In this document: positions 18,816 through 27,467 of the stretch, in pieces
Layout of the letters: the number at the start of each line of letters is the position of its first letter
How positions within the stretch are numbered: the first letter of the stretch is position 1
Assembly (NCBI RefSeq): GCF_015500055.1
Contig: NZ_CP045495.1
Coordinates: 62,001-126,000, forward strand
Origin: Mesorhizobium sp. NBSH29
GTDB taxonomy: Bacteria; Pseudomonadota; Alphaproteobacteria; Rhizobiales; Rhizobiaceae
Reading direction: 5' to 3'
Length of the DNA stretch: 64,000 nt
Translations under genes and position numbers: made by a program
Notes under the pieces: model-generated
The model's database searches: none
The model's input: only the letters and a program-made list of their open reading frames with translations
What the model was told of the DNA's origin: nothing

Positions 18816-18886
18816 CTCGCGCTGTGGGACGATCCATCGCCCTTCAGAGCGTCACTTTCGGGGTTCTGATCGATGTTTTGCGCCAT
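18816..18886 (-). pseudogene. Possible 5' end of a gene cut by the transposon
   Basis: An ATG at 18886 opens a minus-strand frame (MAQNIDQNPESDALKGDG) that runs straight into the transposon's right end at 18815. A strong dyad lies just upstream at 18909-18931, so this may be the start of an autoregulated gene that was interrupted. Only about 23 codons are left and I do not recognise them. Confidence 0.3.
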
Positions 18887-18908
18887 TCATACTATAGAGA
18901 ACAAAACA

Positions 18909-18931
18909 AACGATAATGCAACATTATCGTT
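18909..18931. promoter_or_regulatory. 23-bp perfect dyad (operator candidate)
   Basis: AACGATAATG - CAA - CATTATCGTT has perfect 10-bp arms. It lies between the truncated minus-strand frame and the DUF1403 gene on the plus strand. The adjacent CTATAG (18893-18898) could be part of a promoter. It could serve either direction. Confidence 0.5.
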
Positions 18932-18999
18932 CATTATTGATGCGCGACAGGCGCGGCGGTTTCTGCGCATTGTGATTGCGAAAAGCGCCGCGATGATTC

Positions 19000-20037
19000 A
19001 TGATGTCTTTCATGATTCCGCTTCCCAAATCCTCACCGCGCCACCACACCCCGCTTGCCGAGGCCCTTTCGAGCGCACCAAAGGCAACTGTCCCGGCTTG
19101 GCTGCGCCGCGCCGTCCCGGATGCGCAAAAGCTTGCGCGACAAGAAGTTGAGGAAGTCGCGCTCACCGCAGGCGCCGCCATCGGCGCCCTCGATGCAGTG
19201 GTCCGCCGGCAGGAGCGGTGGGCGGGTGCGTGGCGGCAACGGCTGGCGCTCAGCGCAGCTGCGGTGACCACGCGGCAGGCCGGGCGCGTCGAGGATGAAA
19301 GCGCGCTACGCGACGCCGTGCTGCTCACCCGTCCGGGCGATTTTTCGTCCGTCGGTCCCGCTGGTTCGATGCTGCTGGCCTGGCGTCGGCTGGCGGCCCG
19401 GCCCGCTGAGGAGCTGCTGACGAAGAAAACCCTCGCCGCAGTGTTGGAAGAGTTCGGTTACGCCGGCAACAACGAAAGGGTCAGCGATTTGGCGGACGAG
19501 CTTCGGCAACTCTCCGCCAGCGCTGGTACGGTGGGCGTGCTGACCGGCGCGTTCATGGCCGCGGAACGACACGGCTTCGGCCGTGGCGTCGGGGTCTGGC
19601 TCGCGGACGCTCTGTTGGCACAGCGTCTGTCCTGGCCGCATGCGGTGCCGTTACTGGGCACAGACGCGGCTGTGGGCCTGGGGGCTGCCCGATCGCGAGG
19701 TGCGAGTACCATTGTTGCGGCAGTCGGGATCGAGGCCGGACCTGACCGAGCGAAAGGTCTGCTCGCCGCGCAAGCCCGGGCCGCGCTCCGCGCCATCGAC
19801 CTGTCGGCCGAGCTCGGACGTCGCGCGGCAAAACTGCTCGCCGTCGCGCCGAAACTTAGGGCCAAGGGAGCGGATGCTGTCGTCGAAAGACTCCTCTCCG
19901 ACGATGCGATCGTTGCTTCGGAAAAGATCGCCGGCATGAGCGACCGTGGGCTGCGCCGCCTGTTCGACCGGTTGGTCGAACTCGGCGCCGTGCGCGAACT
20001 GTCGGGCCGCACCACTTTCCGCATTTACGGGCTTTAA
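19000..20037 (+). CDS. DUF1403 family protein
   Basis: This 345-aa protein belongs to DUF1403, a family seen mainly on rhizobial plasmids and without known biochemistry. It is alanine-rich and mostly helical. The last 60 residues (MSDRGLRRLFDRLVELGAVRELSGRTTFRIYGL) look like a winged-helix segment, which suggests DNA or protein binding. The start is uncertain: ATGs lie at 19000, 19003 and 19012 with no clear ribosome binding site. scpB follows after 3 nt, so the two are an operon and probably act together. Confidence 0.85.
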   Translation: MMSFMIPLPKSSPRHHTPLAEALSSAPKATVPAWLRRAVPDAQKLARQEVEEVALTAGAAIGALDAVVRRQERWAGAWRQRLALSAAAVTTRQAGRVEDESALRDAVLLTRPGDFSSVGPAGSMLLAWRRLAARPAEELLTKKTLAAVLEEFGYAGNNERVSDLADELRQLSASAGTVGVLTGAFMAAERHGFGRGVGVWLADALLAQRLSWPHAVPLLGTDAAVGLGAARSRGASTIVAAVGIEAGPDRAKGLLAAQARAALRAIDLSAELGRRAAKLLAVAPKLRAKGADAVVERLLSDDAIVASEKIAGMSDRGLRRLFDRLVELGAVRELSGRTTFRIYGL

Positions 20038-20040
20038 GAA

Positions 20041-20748
20041 ATGGCTGAAGCAGCGCGCAAGAGGCGAGGCCGGTCAGATGGCCATCGATCAGGCGAGGGC
20101 CGGTCAAATGACCATTTGTTTGATCGGGAATTGGATCATCTGCCGACGGAAGCCCGCTGGCGCGAATGGATGCATCGCGTCGAGGCGACCATTTTTGCTG
20201 CCAGCGAGCCCGTGGGTCGTGAGACGTTGGCGCGCGTCGTCGGCACGAGCTGCAGCATCGACCTGTTGATCGACGACATTCGCGAGGAACTGCGCGGGCG
20301 GCCCTATGACCTGGTTGCCGTCGCCGGCGGCTGGAAACACCTGACCCGGCCGGCCTATGCCGACGCCATCCGTGCCGCGGTTGGAGGCAGTGAGAACGCC
20401 GCCGACCTGACACAATCGGAGGTTTTGGTGTTGATGTGCGTGGCGTATTTCCAGCCCATCACCCGTGGAGAACTGTCGTCGTTCTTCGGCAAGGAGATTT
20501 CCCGCGACCTGATCGGCCAGCTGCGCGGTGCGAAGCTGATCGCCTCCGGTCCGCGCAGCCCGACGCCGGGCGCGCCGTATACCTACGTCACGACAAAAGA
20601 ATTCCTGCTGGCGTTCGGGCTCGACACGCTGCGCGACCTGCCGGATTTTGAGGCACTCGAGGATGCTGGACTACTGTCGAAGGAGAAGCTGTTGGCAGGA
20701 GATATTTCGACCGGGCTGAGCGGCGGAGAGAGCGACGGCGAAGAATAA
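20041..20748 (+). CDS. scpB: ScpB-like segregation and condensation protein
   Basis: This 235-aa protein resembles ScpB, the winged-helix subunit that associates with ScpA and SMC in chromosome condensation. The N-terminal winged helix covers IFAASEPVGRETLARVVG and the RPYDLVAVAGGWKHLTRPAYAD region. The second covers LTQSEVLVLMCVAYFQPITRGELSSFFGKEISRDLIGQLRG and the TTKEFLLAFGLDTLRDLP motif. It lacks SMC or ScpA neighbours, so it either joins the host complex or works with the DUF1403 partner in plasmid segregation. That role is inferred from context. Confidence 0.85.
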   Translation: MAEAARKRRGRSDGHRSGEGRSNDHLFDRELDHLPTEARWREWMHRVEATIFAASEPVGRETLARVVGTSCSIDLLIDDIREELRGRPYDLVAVAGGWKHLTRPAYADAIRAAVGGSENAADLTQSEVLVLMCVAYFQPITRGELSSFFGKEISRDLIGQLRGAKLIASGPRSPTPGAPYTYVTTKEFLLAFGLDTLRDLPDFEALEDAGLLSKEKLLAGDISTGLSGGESDGEE

Positions 20749-21813
20749 GCAGAGCACGAAATCGTTGAAGACTGGGTATCTTGAGCGACTCTTTGCCGAG
20801 TTGCGCCCGCAGTGACAGGCGGCAATTGACGACCAGGACGACTGATCGCGCGGCAGCCGGTGATCCACGATAGCCGTTGACGAGGAATTAATGGCGCATA
20901 CGATGGAAGCCATTCGGCAGGGTGTGCAGCACAAAACGCCGGATGAACTCGTGGGCGTCAAACATACAACCCTCGACTTGCAGCGTTGGCGATAATCCCC
21001 GCAGCGTAACTCGACCTTGCGGTCGGCCATAATGATCAGGCGAGAATTGGCGATGGCGACGCGGTGGGCGTAGCGACCGGGATAGGCCAGCACCTGCTTT
21101 GGTCCGCCGAATGGCGGCTTGGCGTCCGAGAGCCAGGAATAGTCCTGGTCGGGCATGAGAGGCACATCCCTCATCTCTCTCTCCGGGATACGAAGATAAA
21201 AGCTCTCGCGCCCTTGTGAGATCTGCAGCGATCGCAGTGGGACGACAATGCTGTCCTTACCCACTGTGAAAAACCCACCCGAAGCGACAACGACATAATC
21301 CTCGCGATCCTTGGTGCCTATAACGACATTGCGGACCTCCCCAATGATCTTGTCATCGGAACTTCGGACCTCGGCCCCCAGTATCTCGTCGGCCCGTAAT
21401 CCTGGGCCGAGCTCGTCAATGTCGATGAGAGGTTTTGCGTCTGCATCCTCGCGCCGGCCGATCACTGCTCCGCCTCGCTCAAGCATCGGCTCTCGCGCTG
21501 CAAGCTGCTGATCTGCTTCGTCTTCGTCGTTGTCTCCCAAGTTTCCCATTGACGGCGACGCAATGAGGTCGCGAATACTGGCCAGAACTCGCTCGCAATC
21601 ATCATGGCGGGCGTAGGACCAAAGGATGAAAGCGGAGTCGCGGAGGGCTCGGAGGTCGCGAACCATCTGGCGGTTGGCGCCATCCCGAAGCTCAGGCTTC
21701 TGTAGAATCGCCTCCTCCAGTTTCGCGTCTGAGATGTTGCATTCTGCACGGGCAGGGAGAGCTGAAATAATCAGAACGCTTGCCGCGAGAACAATCCTTG
21801 CCTGTCGGTTCAC
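20671..21813 (-). CDS. Exported PRC-barrel protein fused by chance to an IS91 remnant
   Basis: The GTG start at 21813 is preceded by AGGAGCG. The first 23 residues (VNRQARIVLAASVLIISALPARA) are a signal peptide. A PRC-barrel domain follows, with GAEVRSSDDKIIGEVRNVVI and DYVVVASGGFFTVGKDSIVVPL (about residues 140-195 of the mature frame). At about 21118 the frame switches without a break into IS91 transposase sequence (PPFGGPKQVLAY...). It later leaves the transposase frame and ends in random sequence that overlaps scpB. The original PRC-barrel C-terminus is therefore lost and the last 150 or so residues are foreign. Confidence 0.65.
   Translation of the reverse strand: MNRQARIVLAASVLIISALPARAECNISDAKLEEAILQKPELRDGANRQMVRDLRALRDSAFILWSYARHDDCERVLASIRDLIASPSMGNLGDNDEDEADQQLAAREPMLERGGAVIGRREDADAKPLIDIDELGPGLRADEILGAEVRSSDDKIIGEVRNVVIGTKDREDYVVVASGGFFTVGKDSIVVPLRSLQISQGRESFYLRIPEREMRDVPLMPDQDYSWLSDAKPPFGGPKQVLAYPGRYAHRVAIANSRLIIMADRKVELRCGDYRQRCKSRVVCLTPTSSSGVLCCTPCRMASIVCAINSSSTAIVDHRLPRDQSSWSSIAACHCGRNSAKSRSRYPVFNDFVLCLFFAVALSAAQPGRNISCQQLLLRQ
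20887..21118 (-). pseudogene. IS91-family transposase fragment
   Basis: PFGGPKQVLAYPGRY and THRVAIANSRL-like sequence (here AHRVAIANSRL) are followed, in a shifted frame, by DAHEFIRRFVLHTLPNGFHRMRH and a stop at 20887. This is the C-terminal part of a Y1 (rolling-circle) IS91 transposase with at least one frameshift. It is joined to the PRC-barrel gene at its upstream side. Confidence 0.75.
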
Positions 21814-21942
21814 CTTCGCTCCTTTGTGTGAGAGCCTGCGGGAGTGCCAGATTGCGCAAGTTGGACGCCCGACCTTGCGCGAAGCTTGCCCGAATTTCGC
21901 ATAAATCAGCAAGCCCCATCAGACCAGGCCGCTTACCTGGTC

Positions 21943-21975
21943 AAAAAACCGGCCCGCCGCAGCGGTTCTCGGGCC
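21943..21975 (-). terminator. Rho-independent terminator (minus strand)
   Basis: On the minus strand GGCCCG pairs with CGGGCC around 13 bases and is followed by GGTTTTTTG. It lies between the flavodoxin-fold gene (ends 22158) and the PRC-barrel gene (starts 21813) and could end transcription of the former. The gap 21976-22157 shows nothing else. Confidence 0.6.
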
Positions 21976-22157
21976 TGATTGGTAGTATTCGATCTGCTAC
22001 AATTCGAAGCCGAGATCGGCCATTTCCTCGACGCCATGCAACGGCTGTTGCGCCCGACTGATCGAAGACCGTGCCGGTCGAGCGAAGGCGGGCTTCCTTC
22101 GACGTTCCATGCGTTTCCGCTTGTTTCCCAGTCAAGGATGGCGATAGGACCGTCATC

Positions 22158-22778
22158 CTATTGAGGAACGCCGACATAATTCTCGCCCTTCAAGAGTTTG
22201 GCCAGATGAACGGCATTCGAGACGGCCATTTCTATCATGCCAGCCACCTTCTTCGGCGCGGACGGCAAGTCGACGTAATCGATATTTCCCATCGCCTCGC
22301 CAACCCAGTAGACGCCACAGTTGGCGGGGATCGTAAAGCCAACATCGTTCAGCGATTGGAAGCACGCAGCGTGGCAGGCGTGCGCGCCATCTTCGTTGCC
22401 CACGATGGCGACAATTGCCACCTTCCCAGCAGCAGGCATGCGACCGAGGTCATCTGTTTCGGACAGAAACGCATCCATTCGCTCGAGCACACGCTTGGCG
22501 ACGCTCGATGGCTGTCCCATCCAGATCGGCAGGCCCAGAAGCAGGATATCTGCTGCCAGGATTTGCGCGCGCAACTTTGGCCAATCGTCGCCGTTGCCTT
22601 CATCTGACAATACGCCCGGTTTTACGTTATGGTCGGCAACGCGAACCGGACCCCCGGAAATAACGTCATACGGCTTCAGCGCCGCAATCAGATCGCTCAG
22701 GATTTTGTCAGTCGATGATTTCTCATTGGCATGAGACGGCTTGAGCGAACAATTGAGCGCGAATGCAGTCAGCGACAT
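22158..22778 (-). CDS. Flavodoxin-fold NAD(P)H-dependent FMN reductase-like protein
   Basis: This 206-aa protein has the flavodoxin-like fold of the FMN-reductase/WrbA group. The N-terminal phosphate loop region is ALNCSLKPSHANEKSSTDKI. ILAADILLLGLPIWMGQPSS is the second flavin contact, and KVAIVAIVGNEDGAHACH follows. The ATG at 22778 (MSLTAFALNCSLKPS) is the natural start; the upstream in-frame ATGs would add unrelated residues. The substrate is not predictable. Confidence 0.85.
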   Translation of the reverse strand: MSLTAFALNCSLKPSHANEKSSTDKILSDLIAALKPYDVISGGPVRVADHNVKPGVLSDEGNGDDWPKLRAQILAADILLLGLPIWMGQPSSVAKRVLERMDAFLSETDDLGRMPAAGKVAIVAIVGNEDGAHACHAACFQSLNDVGFTIPANCGVYWVGEAMGNIDYVDLPSAPKKVAGMIEMAVSNAVHLAKLLKGENYVGVPQ

Positions 22779-23037
22779 CGGGAAACTCCGCATCGTGAGA
22801 TAATGAAGATAGATTTGACCCGCCATAGCAAAGGCGGCACTCGCAACACCTGGACTTGTGGCGCAACGCATCCCACAACGAATCCGTTGCACCGGCACCG
22901 CAGAGAACTCTCAAGGCGACATCAGTTTTTGTTCGTCCCCCGCACATTTTGTCGTCGAATGACCCCGCAGAACCTTGGACAGGGCTGAGCGGCGGACCGC
23001 GCCGCGCGAGCAACGCTACGCGTGCCATTGTCCGACC

Positions 23038-23243
23038 TTACGAAATCGACTTCCGCATAATGATCGGGGACGAACTGAAATGGATTCTCAGACTGCACTG
23101 GGTGATGACGCCGCATGGTCCGGTGGATTATGGTCGGTATCTTCATCGATGTAACCGGTCGCAAGCAGGCGGAGGGCCGTGCGAGATGAGCCATCGCGTC
23201 AAGAACCCGTTGAGCATTGCCTCCGGCCTTACCCAAGAAGCGC
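23038..23243 (+). pseudogene. Remnant of a PAS-HWE histidine kinase gene
   Basis: Three short pieces in different frames read YEIDFRIMIGDELKWI, VGIFIDVTGRKQAEGRAR and EMSHRVKNPLSIASGLTQ, in the order of a PAS domain followed by an HWE kinase phospho-acceptor region. The first two belong to the end of a PAS/PAC domain and the third holds the phospho-acceptor His. Stops and frameshifts separate them. The rest of 22779-23469 shows no convincing gene. Confidence 0.6.
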
Positions 23244-23469
23244 TCTGGGCGCCGGCTCGAATGATTTGTGACTTTCCATCGCGCCGAACCAGCCGCCAAA
23301 GTCGCCCGCGACGCAACGGAACGACCGAAGGCTGAACGCCGGCTTGTCCGTTGCGGTACACGCTCACGTGTGTAACAGTCACTCAGCAGGCCGCTGGGCA
23401 TTGTCTCGTGGCTGCGTTGCTTTGGGGAACTCTCGATGAGGGCCAGCAGATTGTAGGGGTGCGGCGTCC

Positions 23470-26400
23470 ATGACTGGAGAATCTCTCCGCGAAGGCAATC
23501 GCCCGAGGCGCAAGCCCAAGGCGAAAACGGATGACGCGCGAGAGGCAGCGGGCCGCGTGGCCGAAACCGCGGCAATTCCGGTTGTCGGCATCGGCGCGTC
23601 GGCCGGCGGCATCGAGGCGCTGGGCTTTTTCTTCGACGCCATGCCGACAGACTGCGGTTGCGCCTTCGTGGTCGTGCTGCATCTCGATCCCAAACGCGAA
23701 AGCGAGTTGGCGCGCGTCCTGGGCGCCCGCACGGCCATGCCGGTCGTTCAGGTCAAGGACGGCATGCGGCTTGCGCCCGACCACGTCTACGTGATCGCGC
23801 CCGATTCCGACCTGACGGTTCGCGAAGGCGCGCTGCACATGGCCAAGCCGGTCGCGCCGCGCGGCCACGGTCACCCCGTCGATGTTCTGTTCTCCTCGCT
23901 CGCTAAGGACCAGCGTGAACGGGCGATCGCCATCGTGCTGTCCGGTACGGGAAGCAATGGCACCGAGGGGCTGAAGGAGATCCGGGCTGAGGGTGGCATG
24001 AGCCTCGTGCAGGCGCCCGAGACCGCCAAATTCGACGGCATGCCGAGGAGCGCGATTTCGGCGGGCATGGCAGATCACATCCTCGCGCCGGAAAAGATGC
24101 CGGAGATCCTGCTGGCCTACATCCGCCACGATTACATTTCGGCGCCCGTCGATGCCGAGATCGCCTCGTCGGGTGGCCAGGCGACGCTCGATCATGTTCT
24201 GGATCTGTTGCGCGCGCGCGGCGGACACGATTTTCGTGGCTACAAGCATGCGACGCTCGGGCGGCGCGTTCACCGGCGTCTTGGCCTGAGAAACATCGAA
24301 ACGCTCGACGAATATATCGACGAATTGCGCGCCAGTCCGGATGAAGCCGCCACGCTGATCAGGGACCTTATGATAAGCGTCTCGGGATTTTTCCGTGACG
24401 CCGACGCATGGAAGACGCTTGCCGAACTGGTGATTGCGCCGATGGTGGCCGAGCGCGAGACAGGCGCCTCGATCCGCGTGTGGGCGCCGGCCTGCTCAAC
24501 GGGCGAGGAAGCCTATTCCGTCGCCATGCTGGTCACCGAACTCGCCGAGGCGGCCGAAAAGCGGTTCGAATTAAAGGTATTCGCGACCGACGCCCAGGAA
24601 GGTAATCTGCGCAAGGCGCGCGATGGCATTTATCCAGCCGCCGCCGTGGCGGGCTTTCCATCGACCCGTCTCAAGCGCTTTTTCGAAAAGCTCGACGGGT
24701 CCTTCCAAGTCAGCAAGGAGCTTCGCGAAATGGTTGTGTTCGCGCCGCAGAACCTGCTGCGCGATCCACCGTTCTCACGACTCGACCTGGTTTCATGCCG
24801 TAATGTGCTCATCTATCTCGAAGCTGACGCGCAGCAACGGATCGTCGCGCTCTGTCATTTCGCGCTGCTCCCTGGCGGGCATCTCTTTCTCGGCAATGCC
24901 GAGACGATCGGACGGCACGAAGACCTGTTCGAGACGGTGTCGAAGAAATGGCGGATATACCGAAGGCTCGGGCCGACCCGGCACGACCTCGTCGACTATC
25001 CGCCGCCGCGCGGCCCCGCTGAACCCCGAACGAGAGAGAAACCGTCGCTGTCTCCCGAGGCGATCGCACCGGCCGCCGAACTGGCGCGGCGCGCGCTCCT
25101 TGACCGCTACGCTCCGGCCTCCGTGCTGATCGACCAGAAGGGCCGCGTTCTCTATTTCCACGGCACAACCAGGGACTATCTGGAACACCCGGCGGGCGAG
25201 CCTACCAGGGATCTGCTGACCATGGCGCGCGACGGGCTGGCCGCCAGACTGCGCGCCGCGATCCGCGAAGCGTCGAAAGAAAACCGAAGCGTGACCGTCA
25301 ACGCCCGGATCAGGGAGACGGGCCGATCCGTCGACATGACGGTTGCGCCGCTGCCCGCATCGTCGCAAGGCGGCGGCTTTATTCTCGTCAGCTTCGCGCC
25401 GGCCTTGGCGCAGTCCGATCCCGCCCCGGCCGCTGTTCGCGACGACGCTGGAGAGGGGTCGTCCTCCGAACGCGCCCTTGTCGACGAATTGAAGGCGACC
25501 CGCGCCGAACTGCAGAACACCATTGAGTATCAGGAAACCACCAACGAGGAGTTGAAGGCCTCGAACGAGGAAGCCACCTCCATGAACGAGGAGCTTCAAT
25601 CCACCAATGAGGAACTGGAGACCTCGAAGGAGGAACTGCAATCGTTCAACGAGGAACTGAACACCGTCAACAGTCAGCTTCAGCACAAGATCGGAGAGCT
25701 TGAAAGCACCACCAACCACCTCGACAATCTGCTGGCCGGATCGGAGACGGCGACCCTGTTTCTGGATACCGGTTTCCGCATTACATGGTTCGCCCCGGCG
25801 ATGAAGGCTTTGTTCGATTTCGTCCCGTCCGACATCGGTCGGCCGATCGCCCATTTCGCGCGCAAATTCGCCGACGAGAATCTGATGCGGGACGCCGAGA
25901 CGGTGCTGAAAAAGCTTACCGCCATCGAGGCCGAAGTGCCCACCGATGCGGGCCGCTGGTATGTGCGCCGCGTGCTTCCCTATCGCACGCAGGACAACCG
26001 CATCGCAGGCGTCGTCGTCACGTTTAGCGACATCACTGACCGAAAGCGCGCCGCCGATGCGATCAACGATGCTCGTGTCTACTCCGAAACCATAGTGCGG
26101 ACGGTTCAGCATCCCCTGATCGTTCTGGACAAGAATTTGCGTGTCCAAACCGCCAACAAGGCTTTCCGCGAACTATTCGCTGTTTTCGACGAAGAACCCA
26201 AAGGGCATATTATCTTTGAACTTGGAACTGGCGAGTGGAATAACCCGCCTCTGCGGCCCCTTCTGGATAGAGTTATTTCGGAGAACGCGGAAATACACAA
26301 TTTCGGAATCGAGCAGGATTTCCATCTGACCGGACGACGATCGATGCTGCTCACTGCGAGCAAGTTGCCACAAGAAGGAGGCCGTGACGCCCTGATCCTG

Positions 26401-27087
26401 CTTGCCATCGAGGACATCACCGAGCGCAAGCGTTTCGAGGAGCATCGGAATGTCCTGGTCGGCGAACTCAATCATCGCATCAAGAATGTCATGGCGACGG
26501 TGCAGGCGATCGCGTCGCAGACGCTGGGCAGCGCTGCTTCGCTAGACGAAGCCCGCGCCGCTTTCGGGTCCCGGCTTGTCGCGCTGGGCAAGGCGCACGA
26601 CTTGCTGACCCGCGAAAACTGGGCAGGCGCGGATCTGGTCGATGTCGTCTCGGACACATTGGAGCCGCTTGCCGGGGGATCGAACCGCTTCCGGATCGAC
26701 GGTCCCAGCCTGCGGCTCGCGCCAGGCCCGGCGCTCTCCATTGCCATGGCCATCCATGAATTAGCCACGAACGCCGCGAAATACGGCGCGCTCTCGACCG
26801 GCAATGGCCAAGTCGATATCGCCTGGCGCCTCGACGGTCAGGACGAGGATCGGCGGCTATCCTTGCTCTGGACTGAGCGCGGCGGCCCGACTGTCACGGC
26901 GCCGACGCGCAAGGGTTTCGGCACCCGCCTGCTCCAGCGGGTGCTGGCTACGGAACTGGGCGGCAAGGTGAGCGTTGCCTACGAGACTTCGGGCGTCGTT
27001 TGCACCATCGATGCGCCGATGCCCGACGGGCAGGAAAGGACGAAACAGGTTGACCGACCAGACACCGAAGCGGGTGCTGATCGTTGA
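23470..27087 (+). CDS. CheB-CheR-PAS-HWE sensor kinase fusion (1205 aa)
   Basis: This is a hybrid signalling protein. It opens with a CheB-type methylesterase domain (about residues 37-225; GIGASAGGIEAL holds the catalytic Ser, and IVLSGTGSNGTEG holds the Asp). A CheR methyltransferase domain follows (about 235-505, VWAPACSTGEEAYSVAML). Next come a heptad-rich coiled coil of NEEL repeats (about 670-755), two PAS domains (about 755-985) and an HWE-family histidine kinase (about 990-1190) with GELNHRIKNVMATVQ (phospho-His near 1000), IHELATNAAKYGALS and the WTERGG motif. The response regulator overlaps its 3' end. Fusions of this type are usually linked to stress or chemosensory control in alphaproteobacteria. 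The input signal is unknown. Confidence 0.93.
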   Translation: MTGESLREGNRPRRKPKAKTDDAREAAGRVAETAAIPVVGIGASAGGIEALGFFFDAMPTDCGCAFVVVLHLDPKRESELARVLGARTAMPVVQVKDGMRLAPDHVYVIAPDSDLTVREGALHMAKPVAPRGHGHPVDVLFSSLAKDQRERAIAIVLSGTGSNGTEGLKEIRAEGGMSLVQAPETAKFDGMPRSAISAGMADHILAPEKMPEILLAYIRHDYISAPVDAEIASSGGQATLDHVLDLLRARGGHDFRGYKHATLGRRVHRRLGLRNIETLDEYIDELRASPDEAATLIRDLMISVSGFFRDADAWKTLAELVIAPMVAERETGASIRVWAPACSTGEEAYSVAMLVTELAEAAEKRFELKVFATDAQEGNLRKARDGIYPAAAVAGFPSTRLKRFFEKLDGSFQVSKELREMVVFAPQNLLRDPPFSRLDLVSCRNVLIYLEADAQQRIVALCHFALLPGGHLFLGNAETIGRHEDLFETVSKKWRIYRRLGPTRHDLVDYPPPRGPAEPRTREKPSLSPEAIAPAAELARRALLDRYAPASVLIDQKGRVLYFHGTTRDYLEHPAGEPTRDLLTMARDGLAARLRAAIREASKENRSVTVNARIRETGRSVDMTVAPLPASSQGGGFILVSFAPALAQSDPAPAAVRDDAGEGSSSERALVDELKATRAELQNTIEYQETTNEELKASNEEATSMNEELQSTNEELETSKEELQSFNEELNTVNSQLQHKIGELESTTNHLDNLLAGSETATLFLDTGFRITWFAPAMKALFDFVPSDIGRPIAHFARKFADENLMRDAETVLKKLTAIEAEVPTDAGRWYVRRVLPYRTQDNRIAGVVVTFSDITDRKRAADAINDARVYSETIVRTVQHPLIVLDKNLRVQTANKAFRELFAVFDEEPKGHIIFELGTGEWNNPPLRPLLDRVISENAEIHNFGIEQDFHLTGRRSMLLTASKLPQEGGRDALILLAIEDITERKRFEEHRNVLVGELNHRIKNVMATVQAIASQTLGSAASLDEARAAFGSRLVALGKAHDLLTRENWAGADLVDVVSDTLEPLAGGSNRFRIDGPSLRLAPGPALSIAMAIHELATNAAKYGALSTGNGQVDIAWRLDGQDEDRRLSLLWTERGGPTVTAPTRKGFGTRLLQRVLATELGGKVSVAYETSGVVCTIDAPMPDGQERTKQVDRPDTEAGADR

Positions 27088-27424
27088 GGATGAAGTCCTG
27101 CTCGCGATGTATCTGGAAGATTTGCTGACCGGACTCGGGCATGAAGTGGTCGGTCAAGCCACGCGTATCGACGCAGCCATTAAGCTTGCTCGTGAAAGCG
27201 ACATCGACTTTGCAATTCTGGATATCAATGTCGCCGGCACGAAGTCCTTTCCAGTAGCCGACATACTGCGGCAGCGCAGCATTCCGTTTGCGTTTGCAAG
27301 CGGATACGGGGCCGAGGGTTTTCCCGACGGATATCGCGACGAACCGGCATTGCGTAAACCATACGCACAAGAAGATCTGCAACGAACCATCGCGCGGGTT
27401 TTCGCGGATCGCCCGCCGGTATAA
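27050..27424 (+). CDS. Single-domain response regulator
   Basis: This 124-aa receiver domain has no output domain. Acidic residues in VLIVEDEVLLAMYLEDLL, the phospho-acceptor Asp in FAILDINVAG and the Lys in ALRKPYAQEDL are present. The likely start is the TTG at 27050, inside the 3' end of the kinase gene (38-nt overlap), with AGGAAAGGA upstream. It is the obvious phosphorylation partner of the fused kinase and may pass the signal on by protein contact. Confidence 0.9.
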   Translation: MTDQTPKRVLIVEDEVLLAMYLEDLLTGLGHEVVGQATRIDAAIKLARESDIDFAILDINVAGTKSFPVADILRQRSIPFAFASGYGAEGFPDGYRDEPALRKPYAQEDLQRTIARVFADRPPV

Positions 27425-27467
27425 CGCTGTATCTGGCTGAATTTCGAAAGGGGAAGCGGTCGCCGGC

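Noticed and set aside
10183-18990. TTTCGCAATCA-like repeats near 10185 and 18972 as attachment sites
   Set aside because: Only about 12 bases are shared, the contexts differ and neither borders a clear junction.
21924-21945. GACCAGG/CCTGGTC hairpin followed by A residues as a plus-strand terminator
   Set aside because: A terminator needs a T run on the transcribed-sense strand; here the T run belongs to the minus-strand hairpin at 21951-21975.
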